Part shown: in pieces, positions 7,106 to 8,071 of the stretch
How the letters are laid out: each line of letters begins with the position of its first letter
How positions within the stretch are numbered: position 1 is the first letter of the stretch
Assembly: GCA_934635515.1 (NCBI GenBank)
Contig: CAKTZK010000066.1
Location: forward strand, 1-8,071
Reading direction: 5' to 3'
Length of the DNA: 8,071 nt
Origin: an uncultured Oscillospiraceae bacterium
Lineage (GTDB): Bacteria > Bacillota_A > Clostridia > Oscillospirales > Oscillospiraceae
The notes under the pieces: generated by a model
What the model saw: the letters and a program-made list of their open reading frames with translations, nothing else
Databases searched by the model: none
Told to the model about the DNA's origin: nothing
Position numbers and translations under genes: made by a program

Positions 7106-7134
7106 TTGACAAATGGAGAGGTACCGGCTATACG
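7106..7134 (+). promoter_or_regulatory. Putative promoter of the TetR gene
   Basis: TTGACA (7106-7111, a perfect -35) and TATACG (7129-7134, 4 of 6) have a 17-base spacer. Transcription would start near 7141, within the operator palindromes and about 40 bases before GTG 7181. Bases 7011-7105, between this promoter and the divergent one, hold no recognisable gene or clear regulatory element. Confidence 0.65.
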
Positions 7135-7166
7135 TTCATAACGTAGTTACGAAACGCCGTTATGAA
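7131..7166. promoter_or_regulatory. Probable TetR operator cluster
   Basis: TACGTTCATAACGTA (7131-7145) is a perfect 6-3-6 palindrome overlapping the -10. Nested in the same stretch are CGTAGTTACG (7142-7151), AACGCCGTT (7153-7161), and a 9-bp inverted pair TTCATAACG/CGTTATGAA (7135-7143 and 7158-7166). Several overlapping palindromes across the -10 and start site are typical of autorepression by a TetR dimer or pair of dimers; the adjacent TetR gene is the obvious binder. Confidence 0.65.
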
Positions 7167-7180
7167 TTGGGGGTGCCGCA

Positions 7181-7825
7181 GTGGCCAAGCAGATCGAGGG
7201 TGTATCAGAGCGGATCTTAGCCTGCGCCAAGGCAGAGTTCCTGGATAAGGGCTATACGGACGCCTCTCTGCGCAGCATTGCTGCGGCGGCGGAAACCAGC
7301 ACCAACTCCATCTATGTCCGCTTTAAGGACAAGGAGGGGCTGTTCTCCGCCATTGTGGAGCCAGTGCTCAGCGAGATGACGGAGCGCTTTCTCAAAATAC
7401 AGGAGTCCTTCCACCAGATGGACCGGGCATCCCAGGCCGCCCGCATGCCGGAGTACGCCGACGGGGGCACCATGGACCTGGTCAACTATATGTATGACCA
7501 TCTGGATGAGTTCCGTCTTCTGCTGGACGCCTCCTACGGCACGCGCTTTCATAATTTTGTGGACGCGCTGGTGCGCATCGAGGTGGAGTACACCTATAAC
7601 TACCTGTCGGCGGTGGGCTGTGCCGCCCCCCTGGGGGACGCCATGACCCAGAAGCTGCTGCACATTGTCACCACCTCCCGCTTCGAGAGCATTTTCGAGG
7701 TCATTCGCCACGGCATGAGCCGGGAGGAGGCCGCGGAATACATCGACCTTTTGAGTCGTGCAGACCGGCACCATCACCCTGGGCGGCCACGACCTGAAGG
7801 ATATACCGCTGTCGCAGCTGTATGA
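7181..7825 (+). CDS. TetR-family regulator with replaced C-terminus
   Basis: Residues 1-60 are a TetR_N DNA-binding domain: ERILACAKAEFLDKGYTDAS (10-29), then RSIAAAAETSTNSIYVRFKDKEGLF (31-55), which includes the recognition helix and the conserved YxxFxxKxxL-type segment. Residues 62-193 are a helical ligand-binding/dimerisation domain of the kind found in TetR proteins that sit beside ABC exporters. Start GTG 7181 is supported by GGGGGTG at 7169-7175 and by the natural AKQIEGVSERIL beginning. From about residue 194 the frame runs out of phase through an ABC transporter gene (ADRHHHPGRPRPEG and on) to a stop at 7823-7825, so the last 21 or so residues are not TetR sequence and the native final helix tail is missing. 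It probably represses its own promoter and formerly a downstream ABC pair; with the altered end, dimerisation may or may not survive. Confidence 0.82.
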   Translation: MAKQIEGVSERILACAKAEFLDKGYTDASLRSIAAAAETSTNSIYVRFKDKEGLFSAIVEPVLSEMTERFLKIQESFHQMDRASQAARMPEYADGGTMDLVNYMYDHLDEFRLLLDASYGTRFHNFVDALVRIEVEYTYNYLSAVGCAAPLGDAMTQKLLHIVTTSRFESIFEVIRHGMSREEAAEYIDLLSRADRHHHPGRPRPEGYTAVAAV

Positions 7826-8071
7826 CCAGGTGGCCTTCGTAACCCAGGACAATTACCTATTTGATGACACCGTGCGCGAGAACATCCGCATGGGGCGGCT
7901 GAGCGCCACCGACCAGCAGGTGGAGGCCGCCGCCCGGGCCGCCGGCTGCGACCGGTTTATCGGCCATCTTGAAAACGGCTTTGACACCCAGGTGGGCGGT
8001 GGCGGCGCCCATCTCTCCGGCGGCGAAAAGCAGCGCATCGCCATCGCCCGGGCCATGCTGAAGGACGCGCC
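7758..8071 (+). pseudogene. 5'-truncated ABC transporter ATPase fragment, runs off the right edge
   Basis: In the frame starting at 7758 the translation is the middle of an exporter-type nucleotide-binding domain: VQTGTITLGGHDLKDIPLSQ, Q-loop VTQDNYLF, ENIRMG, then LSGGEKQRIAIARAML, reaching the window end before Walker B. It is closely similar to residues 392-492 of the first ABC protein on the other strand (bases 4134-5906). By that comparison about 390 residues are missing upstream: the whole membrane domain and Walker A. In this frame a TGA stands at 7752-7754, just before the junction, and no ribosome binding site precedes it. Without Walker A it cannot work as an ATPase. It was presumably the first ABC gene of a TetR-ABC-ABC operon paralogous to the AraC-ABC-ABC one. 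Confidence 0.85.

Noticed and set aside
7217..7852. 211-residue minus-strand frame opposite TetR
   Set aside because: Shadow of the TetR coding frame, which has a clear DNA-binding domain, promoter and operator.

Overview
The window looks like a piece of a GC-rich, low-redundancy Firmicutes chromosome, most likely an Oscillospiraceae/Ruminococcaceae-type gut Clostridia. The reasons are the GC-rich third codon positions, the strong AAAGGAGG-type ribosome binding sites, tightly overlapping genes, and the families present (ATC-hydrolase family, exporter-type ABC pairs with AraC or TetR regulators). This lineage call is an inference.

Layout. (1) Bases 1-2301, plus strand: three genes joined by 4-base start/stop overlaps. 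They encode a ketopantoate-reductase-like (ApbA/PanE) oxidoreductase whose NAD(P)-binding N-terminus looks damaged or misjoined at the left edge, an L-2-amino-thiazoline-4-carboxylate (ATC) hydrolase-family protein, and a six-helix membrane protein that resembles DUF6796. (2) Bases 2328-2367: a near-perfect 17-bp hairpin that serves as a terminator for both converging operons. (3) Bases 2384-6882, minus strand: an AraC-type regulator followed by two full-length exporter-fold ABC half-transporters, overlapping or 4 bases apart. The arrangement matches the YbtPQ/IrtAB class of siderophore or metallophore importers with a YbtA-like AraC activator. (4) Bases 6883-7180: a divergent intergenic region with a promoter for each side. 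The AraC promoter carries a GTTAG-N6-CTAAC element, whose half-sites resemble DtxR/IdeR iron boxes, over its transcription start. The TetR promoter has a 15-base palindrome over its -10. (5) Bases 7181-8071, plus strand: a TetR-family regulator whose last residues are replaced by an abrupt join into the middle of a third ABC transporter gene, which has lost its membrane domain and Walker A.

The working modules are an iron-related uptake operon (AraC-ABC-ABC) and a small metabolic operon of unknown purpose (oxidoreductase, hydrolase, membrane protein). Three lesions stand out: the odd PanE N-terminus, an amber codon at codon 16 of the AraC gene, and the TetR/ABC junction. Together they suggest either a locus in decay or assembly/sequencing faults. 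No tRNA, rRNA, CRISPR array or insertion sequence was seen.
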